From the NCBI RefSeq assembly GCF_900323885.1, contig NZ_OOHJ01000032.1, forward strand, positions 1-64,000: DNA of 64,000 nt, given 5' to 3'. Made by a program: the position numbers and the translations under genes. The notes beneath the pieces were generated by a model that saw only the letters and a program-made list of their open reading frames with translations, was not told the DNA's origin and ran no database searches. This DNA comes from [Actinomadura] parvosata subsp. kistnae (lineage in GTDB: Bacteria; Actinomycetota; Actinomycetes; Streptosporangiales; Streptosporangiaceae). This document shows positions 24,847-33,808 of the stretch, piece by piece (position 1 is the first letter of the stretch; every line of letters begins with the position of its first letter).

Positions 24847-25149
24847 TCAACGGATGTAGAGGCTGAGCCCGAGCGAGCCCGACTTGGTCTCGCCCGGGTG
24901 GACGATCGTCGTCTGGTACCCCCGGCAGTCGTAGTCGGAGAAGACATAGGCGCGCTGGTCGGTGTTGTTCGTGACCTGGATGAGGTCGTAGCCGTCTTCT
25001 TGTTGGAGGCAGCCCTCTGACGGGTCTTCATGCACCTGGACGAAGTTGATGATGAGGGTTCCGGTGGCGGCCTGGGCGGTGGCGGCGAAGGGGAAGCTGA
25101 GCAGGGTGGCCGCCGCTACGACACCGAGGGTGTGGACGAGGCGAGACAT
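24847..25149 (-). CDS. small secreted protein of unknown function
   Basis: This 100-aa protein has an N-terminal signal peptide (MSRLVHTLGVVAAATLLSFP, cleavage near AQA-AT) and a mature part of about 72 residues with two Cys (EGCLQQEDGYDLIQVTNNTD ... YDCRGYQTTIVHPGE) that could form a disulfide. A good Shine-Dalgarno (AAAGAGAAC) precedes ATG 25149. The composition suggests a small extracellular beta-sandwich; the family is not recognised. Upstream DNA is unusually AT-rich and holds the dyad TAGCT-N6-AGCTA at 25225-25240, a possible control site. Confidence 0.65.
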   Translation of the reverse strand: MSRLVHTLGVVAAATLLSFPFAATAQAATGTLIINFVQVHEDPSEGCLQQEDGYDLIQVTNNTDQRAYVFSDYDCRGYQTTIVHPGETKSGSLGLSLYIR

Positions 25150-25776
25150 AAGTTCTCTTTCGGTGGAGGTGAATAGGGGTTAGTGGGGGATTTCCATCAA
25201 CGACATGTCACTCATCGTAATCTTTAGCTACTTAGAGCTAGCGATTCGGTGACTTATGCCTGCATGCGCTCTGTACGGGGCCGCGGGTGACTAGAAATTG
25301 GGCACTCCCGTGGCGGCGTGCAAACGGGCAGGCTCAGCCCCATTCCCAAGGACCCGAGCCCTCGGCATCTTGCCGTCGTCCGCGAGCCCAGGCGGACCGG
25401 CCCGAGTACGTCACTGTCCGCGCTCGCCCTCGCCGGTCGGTCGGCGGGAATGGCTCTGCCGGCGTGGCCGGCCGGCACGTGACAGGCGGCGTTCGAGGTT
25501 GCCCAGGTACTCGGTGCGCTGTCGCACGTCAGCGGTGTGATCTGCCCGACGAGCACCACGCGGCTCAGGGGCGGAAGGTGGACCGCCGCACGGCGCCCAT
25601 CTCCGTTGTGGGCGGAGTCCCGGCCACCACGTACGAACCCACCAGAGCTGCCGCTTCGACGGCAGAACGCGAACCCATCCTGCTCCTCGCATGGGTGCCG
25701 TCCAGGGCGGGGGCCGGAAAGAGATCGGCCCCCAGGCGGACGGCGCACCAGCGGACGGCGGTCGGAACACCCCTTT
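25150..25776. other. gene-poor gap
   Basis: Beyond the AT-rich control region (25190-25260), no reading frame on either strand shows actinomycete-like amino-acid order or a recognised domain. The minus-strand frame reading SYVVAGTPPTTEMGAVRRST (25565-25640) looks partly protein-like but has no start or family. Confidence 0.5.
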
Positions 25777-25807
25777 GCGAAATAGTCTGCGCGGAGATAA
25801 TCTTCGC
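25777..25807. promoter_or_regulatory. candidate operator upstream of SRPBCC-MarR pair
   Basis: GCGAA (25777-25781) and TTCGC (25803-25807) flank an inner imperfect dyad ATAGTCT / AGATAAT, 25 bp before the SRPBCC start. MarR proteins often bind such sites over their own promoters. One unpaired base and two mismatches weaken the call. Confidence 0.35.
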
Positions 25808-25831
25808 GTAGGCTAACTGGAGGGACAGAAC

Positions 25832-26248
25832 ATGTGGGAGTACGAGCACCACGTCGAGACCGCCGCGAGCCCCGAGAGGCTCTGGCGCATCTGGTCGGAC
25901 ATGAACGCCTGGCCCCAGTGGAACGACGGGATCGCCAAGATGGAGGTCGAGGGGCCGTTCGAGGTCGGCACGTCGTTCACGATGACCTCGCCGGAGGGCG
26001 AGGCGATCTCGATGCGGCTGGTGGAGATCGTGTCCGGGCGGGTGTTCACCGACGAGATGGACGCGGGTGACTTCCTCGTCACCACCAGGCACCGGCTGGA
26101 CCCGCTGCCCGGCGGCGGCACCCGGGTGACCTACCGGACCGAGATCACCGGGGCGGCCGCCGACCAGGTCGGGCCCGAGCTGGGGCCGCAGATCACGGCC
26201 GACTTCCCCGACGTGCTGGCCGCGCTGGTACGCCGGGCGGAGGGCTGA
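25832..26248 (+). CDS. SRPBCC family protein (polyketide cyclase/dehydrase-like)
   Basis: This 138-aa START/Bet v1-like protein begins MWEYEHHVETAASPERLWRI, the typical SRPBCC opening in which the first strand leads into a Trp-containing helix (WRIWSDMNAWPQWND). It continues through VGTSFTMTSPEGEAISMRLV and GGTRVTYRTEITG. The fold makes a deep hydrophobic pocket for a small lipid-like ligand. ATG 25832 follows GGAGGGAC. The MarR regulator begins 4 nt after the stop, so the pair is an operon and the SRPBCC protein probably handles the molecule that the regulator senses. Confidence 0.85.
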   Translation: MWEYEHHVETAASPERLWRIWSDMNAWPQWNDGIAKMEVEGPFEVGTSFTMTSPEGEAISMRLVEIVSGRVFTDEMDAGDFLVTTRHRLDPLPGGGTRVTYRTEITGAAADQVGPELGPQITADFPDVLAALVRRAEG

Positions 26249-26251
26249 GGC

Positions 26252-26683
26252 GTGGCCCTGGAGCCGGGCCGGAGCCCAGGGTTCCTGCTGTGGCACGTAA
26301 CGCTGCGCTGGCAGCGGGAGATCGCCGCCGTCCTGGCCCCGCTGGACCTCACCCACGTGCAGTTCGTGCTGTTGGCCACCACCTGGTGGCTGAACAGCCA
26401 CGGACAGAGCCCGAACCAGCTCAGCCTGGCCGGCGCGGCGGGCACCGATGTGAAAATGACCTCACAGGTGCTGCGCAGGCTGGAGGACAAGGGGCTGATC
26501 CAGCGTCAGGTGGACAGGTCCGACACCAGGGCCAGGCTGCTGCGGGTCACGGAACGGGGCGGGCAGCTCGCTCAGGAGGCGATCGAGGCGGTCGAGGCGG
26601 CCGACCGCGCCTTCTTCGGCTCCACCACCGACTCGGCGCTGATCTCGACCCTGCGCCGTCTTGCCGGGCACGACCCGGACTGA
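26252..26683 (+). CDS. MarR-family transcriptional regulator
   Basis: This 143-aa winged-helix regulator starts at GTG 26252. The recognition segment is SLAGAAGTDVKMTSQVLRRL, followed by the wing EDKGLIQRQVDRSDTRARLL, in which the DxRxR wing signature (DRSDTRAR) is complete. MarR proteins act as dimers, usually repressing their own operon until a phenolic or hydrophobic ligand binds. It is cotranscribed with the SRPBCC gene. Confidence 0.9.
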   Translation: MALEPGRSPGFLLWHVTLRWQREIAAVLAPLDLTHVQFVLLATTWWLNSHGQSPNQLSLAGAAGTDVKMTSQVLRRLEDKGLIQRQVDRSDTRARLLRVTERGGQLAQEAIEAVEAADRAFFGSTTDSALISTLRRLAGHDPD

Positions 26684-26923
26684 CCCGGCGCACGGGTTCC
26701 GCCGGCCCTGCCGCGACTCCCCGCGATCCCGGACAGCCTCGAATGGTTCATCTCAGCCCCCAGCACACTCTTGCGCCGGCTCCTTGCGGCCATCCTCATG
26801 GAGTCCGGGGCGGGGATGCCGCGACGCCGGCTGGGCCAGCGCCTCCGCGCCCGGCCCCGGCCCAAGGAGGAGGGCCCCAGCCGCCCGCGGCCGTGCTGCT
26901 CCACCGCATCGCCGATCCCACAG

Positions 26924-27065
26924 GTGCGGCTCGACCGGCTGCGCGCCGAAGGAGTCCCGGTCAAGGATGAGGGCACCGCCCGGCTGTCCCCACTTGGCCA
27001 CGCCCGCCTCAACGTCCTGGGTCGTTACTCCATCGCTGCCCCGGCCGAAGGCCTGCGGCAGCTCG
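26924..27065 (+). pseudogene. Tn3-family transposase 3' remnant
   Basis: The stretch VRLDRLRAEGVPVKDEGTAR followed by LSPLGHARLNVLGRYSI is the conserved C-terminal end of Tn3-family transposases (LRAEG...DEDxARLSPLxHxHINMLGRYxF). About 45 codons are recognisable. The several-hundred-residue catalytic part is absent, and neither 38-bp terminal repeat was seen. The flanking DNA (26684-26923 and 27066-27339) shows no gene. Confidence 0.6.
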
Positions 27066-27339
27066 GCGACATCCCGACATCCCCGGCGACGGCGGCGTGG
27101 AGGAGGAGGTATAGACCCCAGGGACCCGGCGATCTTGTACGGAGTCGCAGGACGGCGAGTTCGTATGACGCAGCTGCACATGACAACGTCGACGGCGGCC
27201 GCGGGCAGCGGGAGGGCCCTGGGGCGCAGCAGAGCTGACGCACACCTCCCAGGCCGACGTGTGCGGTCAAGCACTTTCCTGCGGGGCCAGCCACCGATAT
27301 CGGTGCCGCCTCCTGGCCGAGCCAGCCGTTCACGCTGGC

Positions 27340-27837
27340 CTAGCGCTCGCGTCCCTCCCCCTGGTCGGCATCGCGGGCCATCAGCTCATGCATCCAGCTT
27401 TCGGCGTCCGCGTGACTCATTCCCGTCTCGCCACGGATGAGCAAGATCGCCCGCTCCGTGTGCCCTGCGTCAACGAGCGCACCGACGCGGTCGGCAAGCT
27501 GATCGTCAGGCCATGGGTCGCCGTTCGTACGGATGCGCGCGGCGGCGAGCATGTTGACGACGTGTCGTTCTGCCGCTTCGAACTCGAGACCGGTGTCCTC
27601 CTGGATGACCCGGGCCGCGTCCGCCGTCCTGCCCTCGCCAAGGAGAACCAACGCACGAGCCCGCGTCTCCTCCGGAAGCGGCATGGGCAATCCAAATTGC
27701 CGCCAGGGCCACTGATCTGGAGCCTGTGCCGGAGACGGAGCCGATCGGCGCCCGAGTCTGGAGAGCACGATGAGCGTCCCTAAGCTCGCGAAGGTCGTGA
27801 GCACGGCCAGCCATTCGAGCCAGTCGATGACCCCCAT
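27340..27837 (-). CDS. membrane-anchored protein with two L7/L12-like repeats
   Basis: This 165-aa protein starts MGVIDWLEWLAVLTTFASLG with one N-terminal transmembrane helix, then a proline-rich linker. Two copies of a helical module follow: ALVLLGEGRTADAARVIQED-TGLEFEAAERHVV at about 75-108, and GALVDAGHTERAILLIRGET-GMSHADAESWMHEL at about 121-155. Both match the ribosomal L7/L12 C-terminal motif (LL..G...A...VREETGL...A...V). Proteins combining a membrane anchor with this module are common in actinomycetes but uncharacterised. ATG 27837 was chosen because codons further upstream do not extend the membrane segment. Confidence 0.7.
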   Translation of the reverse strand: MGVIDWLEWLAVLTTFASLGTLIVLSRLGRRSAPSPAQAPDQWPWRQFGLPMPLPEETRARALVLLGEGRTADAARVIQEDTGLEFEAAERHVVNMLAAARIRTNGDPWPDDQLADRVGALVDAGHTERAILLIRGETGMSHADAESWMHELMARDADQGEGRER

Positions 27838-28019
27838 GCCGCGATCGTACCTCTCGGAACGGAAGGCGTGCCGTGTGTCGTTCGGTGTCATCCGACGGCT
27901 CAGTCCATCCGGCCAGACGCGCGGCCCGGCGCGTTACGCCTGGCCGGTGCCGCCGGCCTCACCCAAGCCATCCGCCCTATCTCCCGCGACGCCACACCAG
28001 CTCGCCATTCTCGGCTTCA

Positions 28020-28860
28020 CATGATCAGAGAACCGGACAAATATCCACTACGGCAAAGCCCCGGTGCGGAGGCGCTTGTGGCGCGCGGTGCCGCAGCTGT
28101 GAGCAACCTCGCGGCTGGCATCAGCAGGGTCTGAAGCTGACGTTCATCGTTGACACCTGGGTCTCCGGCCACTATGGAGATCCTCTACGTCGAACCCGAG
28201 TCCCCCGCTCGATCGTGAGGCCATGGCGCGCGCCCGCGGCGGATTGTCGGAGCAGATCAAGGGCTTCGTCACCAACGATGGAGTACGTTCGCAGGGAGAG
28301 CGGGCTACTCATCGATGGCGTCGGTGTCCCCGAGATCCGCACCAAGACGAGGGGAAGACACGCTCTTGTCGTCGTGCGCGGCTACCACTATAAAGACGAC
28401 CCTGCGGCCCTACATGCGGGAACGCCGCCCAGTCCTCATCGGTGTTGACAGCGGCGGATGCCCTGATGGAGCAGGCTACCTGCCCGATCTGATCGTCGGC
28501 GACTTCGACTCGATCTCCTCCACAGCGATCACATGCGGCGCCGAACTCTTGGTGCATGCCTTTCGCGATGGCCGCGCGCCAGGGCTGTAGCGAGTCAAGG
28601 AAGCAGGGGTGGAGGCCGTGCCCTTCCCCGCAGCCGCAATGAGCGAAGACATTGCCCTACGGCCTGGTAGACGCCAAGGGAGCCGACCTCATCGTCGCCG
28701 TCGGCACGCATCTGACCCTCGAGGAGTTCCTCGACAAAAACCGTGCCGGAATGGCCAGCACGTTGCTCACCAGACTTCGCGTCGGCAGCAAGACCGACCC
28801 GACCTCGTTTCCCGACTCCGGCTCCTACGTCGTGCCTGGCGCCCTCGCCCCGGTGATGAT
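28020..28860 (+). pseudogene. steA-like gene, shattered by frameshifts
   Basis: Pieces of the SteA protein (actinobacterial cytokinetic-ring protein encoded near recN) appear in order but in different frames: GAEALVARGAAAVSNLAAGI, MEYVRRESGLLIDGVGVPEI, RGRHALVVVRGYHYKDD, MRERRPVLIGVDSGG, YLPDLIVGDFDSISSTAITC, and VDAKGADLIVAVGTHLTLEE with FLDKNRAGMASTLLTRLRVG. At least four frame changes and a stop after DGRAPGL are present. SteA is normally a single-copy gene, so this is a dead extra copy, probably acquired or duplicated. Confidence 0.8.
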
Positions 28861-28937
28861 TGATCGACAGCATGACCGCGGAGAGTTGGTGGAACCGAAC
28901 GTTTGGGTGCAGCACCGCTGAATTCTTTCGAGTAGTG

Positions 28938-29102
28938 GTCCTGACTCTCTCCTACGAAGCCGCACTGCCCCTGCTCGCCCGGGCCCGCACTGCCCTGGCT
29001 GCAGCCGTCGCCGCCGACCGAGCGGCCGGCGCCACCTGGAACGAGATCGCCGCCGTACTGGATGTCAGCCCTCACACCGCCGCACGCCGCTATCGCACCT
29101 GA
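28938..29102 (+). pseudogene. helix-turn-helix protein fragment
   Basis: The last 50 codons of a frame ending at 29102 read LLARARTALAAAVAADRAAG-ATWNEIAAVLDVSPHTAARRY, a plausible helix-turn-helix (WNEIAAVLDVSPHTAARRY). It has no convincing start, and the upstream frame runs back into the steA remnant. It may be the C-terminus of a small regulator cut by rearrangement. Confidence 0.35.
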
Positions 29103-29132
29103 CCACGGCGCTCAACCTCACCTCTGTTGGCG

Positions 29133-29459
29133 TCACGAATCAGAAGGCCGGTCATCTCCATGGCGAGAACGACGGCGGTATCTATGCGCCAGGGACTCGA
29201 TCGTGAACGCAAGAAGAACGAGCATGACACCCAGGACGAGCCAGTGCTCAACCCACTGAGTGACGACACCCCATCCCCATGCCTTGACGGCCAGGCTTTG
29301 CGGGTTGCCCGCGACGATGCCGACGATGTGCGTGAACACGATCCAGGCGGCGGCGACTGCCGTCAGCCAGCTGATCCAGGCGGGGGATCGATCCGCCCCG
29401 ATAGCGTTGCCCCTGCGTACGTGTGCGCGCGTCGCGCTAAGTAAATTTCGATCTGCCAT
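29133..29459 (-). CDS. small membrane protein of unknown function
   Basis: This 108-aa protein (start ATG 29459, MADRNLLSATRAHVRRGN) has two hydrophobic helices, SWLTAVAAAWIVFTHIVGIV at about 31-50 and EHWLVLGVMLVLLAFTIESL at about 74-93, and a charged tail HRYRRRSRHGDDRPSDS. Topology is probably N-in, C-in. No family was recognised. It is an apparently intact gene within a region of decayed sequence, so its activity is uncertain. Confidence 0.5.
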   Translation of the reverse strand: MADRNLLSATRAHVRRGNAIGADRSPAWISWLTAVAAAWIVFTHIVGIVAGNPQSLAVKAWGWGVVTQWVEHWLVLGVMLVLLAFTIESLAHRYRRRSRHGDDRPSDS

Positions 29460-29540
29460 GAGATCAATATGGCACCTCACCTTTCCGGCAAAAAAGGGGC
29501 GGTCGGTGGCGGGTTCGCAGATAAGCTCCAAGCTTGTTCT

Positions 29541-29740
29541 TCAACCTCCGGATTGTTGTAGGGCTGCGACGGTGCGGCCGCGTTTGACGGTCTTGCCGAC
29601 GTCGTAGCGTGGCGCGGGCCGTCGGTTGGGGATGCCGGGCGGGCGTCCCGGGCCACGTCTGGAGGGTTTGGGCGCGCTGGCCGGTTGAGCGAGGTCGGTG
29701 GGCTCAGGCGCACATTCCGTGAGCCGTCGGTCAGGTAGAT
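29541..29740 (-). pseudogene. transposase C-terminal remnant
   Basis: The minus-strand frame ending at 29541 reads RRGPGRPPGIPNRRPAPRYD then VGKTVKRGRTVAALQQSGG. This matches the basic tail (GRPPGSKNRRPAPRYDVGKTVKR) of a widespread actinobacterial putative-transposase family. No catalytic region precedes it, so only the 3' end survives. Confidence 0.55.
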
Positions 29741-29794
29741 CACGGTTCGAGTGTTCTGGCCGGTAGCTGACTTCTTGATCAGCAGCATCGCCGT

Positions 29795-31010
29795 GTGTCG
29801 ATCAAGGAGCTGCTGACTGTCTTCTTGCCTCATCTGGCTCATGTGTGCGTTGACCAGGTGTTTCATACTGGCGCATCGGTGCGGATCAAGGCCAGGACCA
29901 TGGCGATCGGGGCGGACTGTCCCAGCTGTGGGACACCGTCACGGCGCAAGCACAGCCACTACGAGCGATGCCTGATGCGGCAGGCGCACCTTCGCCGAGC
30001 AAGTGCCGGGCCTGACCGTCCGCTATGGCCGTCGCAGCGTCGTGGCCGACCAGGCGCTGCGGGGAATTGCGCCGAACGCTGGGCGGCCGTGCCGGTGCGC
30101 GCCTGGCCGCACGTCTGGCCGTGGCGGTCAGCCGGATGACGCTGATCCGGCTGATCCGCGCCCTGCCCGAGCCCTCGCTCTAGGCCGGCCCGGCCGCGTT
30201 GGGCGTGGACGACTTCGCCCTGACACCCCGGTGTGGAGATCGTGTGCCGCGACCGTGCCGGTGCCTATGCCGACGGCGCCGGCCGTGGAGCATCTGAGGC
30301 GATCCAGGTTGCTGATCGCTGGCACATTTAGAGCAATCTCGGCGCGGGCCGTCGAACGGACTGTCGCCACGCACCGCCAGCACCGGCAGGCCATCATCAG
30401 CCCCGTCCCGGCGCTGCAGTCCGGTCCCCGCCACGGCGCTCTTACACCACCTCCACCTGACGCCGAACCGCCTCGCACGCCGGAGACCAGGCAAGATCGG
30501 GTAGCGCCCCGCACCCGTGAACGGCATGCCGCCATCCACGAGCTGCTTGTCCAGGGCCAGTCCCTCCGTGAGATAGCCCGCCAGCTGGATCTCGGCAGCA
30601 ACACCGTCCGCCGCTTCGCCCGCGCGACCTCGCCCGAAGAACTGCTCGTCCATGCTGGCACCGGTCAGCAGCCCAAGAGTCTGAAAAGCTTCGACGCCTA
30701 CCTGCGCCAGCGCTGGGCCGACGGCTGCACCAACGCCGAACAGCTCTACCGCGAACTACGCGCTCGCGGCTGTCGCGGCAGCACGGTGGCCCGCCAGTAC
30801 ATGCGGCCGTGGCGGACCGCTCTTCCTGCCGAGCCGCCACCGCAGCGACCCCCGACGGTGCGGCAGGCCGCCAGCTGGTTCCTGCGCAACCCCGCCAACC
30901 TCGGCCCCGGCGAACAGCGCCAGCTCGACGCGCTCTGTGCCGCCGGCTCTCAGCTTGCCGCTCTGCGCGATCATGCCCGTCACTTCGCTGATGTCCGGAA
31001 TTCGCGAGTG
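29795..31010 (+). pseudogene. ISL3-family transposase, decayed
   Basis: The N-terminus MSIKELLTVFLPHLAHVCVD and zinc-ribbon CPSCGTPSRRKHSHYE are ISL3-like. About 80 bp are then missing, and the sequence resumes as RTFAEQVPGLTVRYGRRS. Later pieces are VAVSRMTLIRLIRALPEPSL (followed by TAG at 30181-30183), GVDDFAL, and a long intact C-terminal part with IHELLVQGQSLREIARQLDL, CTNAEQLYRELRARGCRGS and WFLRNPANLGPGEQRQLDAL. It ends at RDHARHFADVRNSR, short of the normal terminus, where MFS-like sequence begins. Multiple frameshifts and one deletion mean it is inactive. Confidence 0.82.
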
Positions 31011-31022
31011 GTGGGGGCGAGC

Positions 31023-32310
31023 GTGCGGCAGACTCAGCGTTTCAAAGAACTACTCACCGATTTTCCCCAATTTCGATGGTCCTGGATGGGATCGGCCGTT
31101 TCCATGCTGAGCAGCCGCACGATCGGCGTCACCTATCCCCTGCTCGCCTACCAGCTCACGCAGTCGGCGGTCTGGGTCGGCTGGGGATGTTCGCCTCTAC
31201 CGCGCCGGCCCTGCTCACGCACATCCCGGCCGGCACGGTCATCGACCGGTTCGGGCCGCTGCGGGTGATGGTGTTCGGCGAGGTCGTGCGGGGTGGGCTC
31301 GTCGCCGGGCTCTGTGCGCTGCTGTTCCTGCAGACCTTGACGATCGAGCATCTCGTGCTCGCCGCGCTGGTCGAGGGGGCGCTGTCGGTGATCTCGTCAG
31401 TCGCCGAGATCACCTCATCCCGACCACGGTGAAGCCGGACAAGGTGGAGACGGCGTTCGCCTTGCACGAGGGATCGGCCCAGGGCATGGTGCTGGCGGGC
31501 CGGCCCCTGGCCGGATTGCTGTTCGGAATAGGGCCGCCATTCTCCTTCGTCGCCAATGCCGCCCTGTTCTTCTATGCCGCGTTCCTGCTGCGCCGCCTCC
31601 CTACCGACATCGCCACCGCTGGAAGGCCACACGGAAAACTCCTGGTGGAGGTCAGGACCGGCCTGGCCGAGCTGTGGAAGGACCGCTTCCTGCGGTCCGC
31701 GACGCTGGTCACCGCGTTCATCAATCTCTTGGTGCAGGGCCTGATCGTGGTCTTCCTCACGCAGGCGATCGACGAGCGCCTGCCCACCGTCCTCGTGGGT
31801 ACCGTGCTCGCGATGTCCGGCGTCGGCGGCATCGTCGGCGCCCTGATGTCGCCCCGGCGGCAACGCATCTGGCAGCGGCTCAAGGAGGCGGCCTCCCGGC
31901 GGCCCTGGCTCGCCACCGTGAACCGGCGGCAGGACTGCTCCATCATGCTGGTCCACCTGTGGTCGTGCACCCTCGCCCTCGCGCTGCCCCTGCTCTTCGC
32001 CACGATGCCGCTGTCGTTCGCACTCTCCCTGCTGGCGATCGGGCTGACCGGCGGGCTGAGCAATGTCACCATGCGCACCGCGCTCAGCCGGGTGCCGGCC
32101 GACCGGAGGGCGCGCGTGGCCGGCGTCTCCCGTCTCGGCACCTACAGCGCGGTCGTCGTCGGCCCGCTGCTGACGAGCCTCCTCATCCAGCGGGTCGAGC
32201 CCCTTCGTCGCGCTGCTCACCCTGTGCGCGCCCGCGGCAGCGCTGGCCGCGGTCATGACCACCGTCCCGATGCTGCGCGGCACGCTGACCTTGGTCGTGG
32301 GCCTCAGCGT
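31023..32310 (+). pseudogene. MFS transporter, frameshifted
   Basis: This reads as an MFS permease across four frames: RQTQRFKELLTDFPQFRWSW and YPLLAYQLTQSAVWVGW (to about 31180), LGMFASTAPALLTHIPAGTV with DRFGPLRVMVFGEVVRGG (to about 31415), a long intact middle from TVKPDKVETAFALHEGSAQG through VPADRRARVAGVSRLGTYSA, then PFVALLTLCAPAAALAAVMT after about 32205. The MFS helix 2-3 loop (IPAGTVIDRFGPLR) is present. Three frame changes make it non-functional. The 5' end abuts the ISL3 remnant, with a possible GTG start at 31023. Confidence 0.78.
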
Positions 32311-32339
32311 CGCCCGGTCACCGCGGCGCGGCCATGACC

Positions 32340-32530
32340 TTATTGATCACGGTTCACACGGCCAGGGCCGCTAACAGCCGTGGCGCCCGGGCTCACCCGC
32401 CCCGTAGGTGAGCACGGAGGCGAGGGCCGGCCCGGGTGCGGCGCGCCGCCCGGCGGCGGGCCCGGCCATCATGTCCCCAGGCACTGACAACGCGGGCGGG
32501 GGCACGGACCCGTTCGAGCAGTGCCTTCAC
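32340..32530 (-). pseudogene. UbiA-type prenyltransferase 5' remnant
   Basis: A GTG at 32530 overlaps the stop of the inositol-phosphate synthase (GTGA). The first codons read KALLERVRAPA. After a one- or two-base shift the frame reads LSVPGDMMAGPAAGRRAAPG then PALASVLTYGAG. This matches the N-terminus of UbiA-family prenyltransferases that accompany this kind of inositol-phosphate synthase. Everything after the first helix is gone, replaced by the MFS pseudogene. Call by pattern only. Confidence 0.45.
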
Positions 32531-33678
32531 GAGGCCTCCGTGGCCAGGTCCTCGGCGAACGCGCGAAGCCGGGCGTACTGGGCGGCGAGCGCATGCTCGT
32601 CCGTCCCCAGCGGGTCCTTGAAGAAGAAGCCGAGGTCGGCCAGGACGCCGTGCCGGCCGCGCTCGTGCGCGCGGGCCACCAGCCGGGCCAGGTCCAGGAC
32701 GAGAGGCGCGGCGAGCGCCGAGTCGCAGCCCTGCCAGGTGAACTGGAGGCTCATGCGCACGCCGAGGAAGCCCTCGAAGGTCACGTGGTCCCAGGCGGTC
32801 TTCCACTCTCCGAGATCCTCGACGTAGTCGATGTGCGTCTCTCCTTCGACGGGTGTGCCGAGGATCCCGGTGACGGCACGGTCCTTGGAGAGCGTCTTGC
32901 TCGCCCGGGCCGCCGGGTCGGCGAGGGTGGCGCCGTCTCCCCCGCCGAGCAGGTTGAGCCCGGACCACGAGCGGACCCGCAGCGACCGTTGCGCGAACAT
33001 GGGGGCGAGGGCGCTTTTGACCAGGGTCTCGCCGGTCTTCGCGTCGCGCCCGGCGTACGGCACGGCGCGCAGCTCGGCGAGCTCGGCGAGGGCCGGCAGA
33101 GTGGGCCCGGGCGACGGGGTGAACTCCACGTAGCCGCAGCCGGCGCGGAACGCCGCGTAGGCGTAGAGGGAGCTCGTCGGCAGCACGTCGTCGCCCGCGT
33201 CGAGCCGCTCCTCGAGGTCGGCGAGGCTCTGGAACTCCGGGCGCGGGGTGGCGGGGGGCTCGGTGGAGGAGACGTTGACGACGACCACCCGGTCGAGCCG
33301 GTGCCGGTCGCGGAAGCCGGCGATGTCGCCGGCCAGGCGGGCCGCGGCTGCCGCCTGGGTGTCGCCGCCGGGAGCATGGCCCGGCCTGATCTCCGCGTCG
33401 GCGGCGTCGAGATCCTGGCCGAGCAGTCCTGGCAGGCCCGCCGGCACGACGCCCGCCTTGCTGAGCTGTTCGGCGCGCTTCCGCAGGGGGATTTCGGTGA
33501 TGTCGTGGCCGCCGAAGAGCAGGCCGGCGATGGGAACCAGACCTCCGGGAAAGTCCGGGGACTCGGTGACGCACGCCTGGGCGGGTAAGACGCCCGCCTT
33601 GACCGCGGCGGCACCGATGGTCGCGGTGGTCGCCACGGATCCGCGTGCTCCGATGAACCAGACACCGACCTTGCGCAT
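32527..33678 (-). CDS. inositol-3-phosphate synthase
   Basis: This 383-aa enzyme of the myo-inositol-1-phosphate synthase family converts glucose 6-phosphate to inositol 3-phosphate using NAD internally. The N-terminal Rossmann segment is MRKVGVWFIGARGSVATTAT. VNVSSTEPPATPRPEF, PTSSLYAYAAFRAGCGYVEF, the NAD/catalytic region YAGRDAKTGETLVKSALAPM, and LGTPVEGETHIDYVEDLGEW follow family order. It differs from the mycobacterial Ino1 type and resembles the version that is paired with a UbiA prenyltransferase. A Shine-Dalgarno AGGAG precedes ATG 33678. Its promoter shares a block with the neighbouring sugar importer, which suggests common control. Confidence 0.9.
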   Translation of the reverse strand: MRKVGVWFIGARGSVATTATIGAAAVKAGVLPAQACVTESPDFPGGLVPIAGLLFGGHDITEIPLRKRAEQLSKAGVVPAGLPGLLGQDLDAADAEIRPGHAPGGDTQAAAAARLAGDIAGFRDRHRLDRVVVVNVSSTEPPATPRPEFQSLADLEERLDAGDDVLPTSSLYAYAAFRAGCGYVEFTPSPGPTLPALAELAELRAVPYAGRDAKTGETLVKSALAPMFAQRSLRVRSWSGLNLLGGGDGATLADPAARASKTLSKDRAVTGILGTPVEGETHIDYVEDLGEWKTAWDHVTFEGFLGVRMSLQFTWQGCDSALAAPLVLDLARLVARAHERGRHGVLADLGFFFKDPLGTDEHALAAQYARLRAFAEDLATEAS

Positions 33679-33742
33679 GGGAGCTCCTGTTCATCCGCCC
33701 GTATACCGGCAAGTGGGGGCATACCGGTAGGGGATTACGCGG

Positions 33743-33774
33743 ATCGTAGAAGCGCTTTTATCGATGGTCAAGCA
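33743..33774 (-). promoter_or_regulatory. promoter/operator of inositol-3-phosphate synthase
   Basis: On the minus strand TTGACC (33771-33766) and TACGAT (33748-33743) are 17 bases apart. The whole block from TGCTTGACCATCG to the -10 resembles the promoter at 35078-35110. Two direct repeats ATACCGG lie downstream at 33703-33709 and 33721-33727. Confidence 0.6.
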
Positions 33775-33808
33775 TAAGTCCGTCGGCTTCCGCCCTAACT
33801 GGCGCCGG

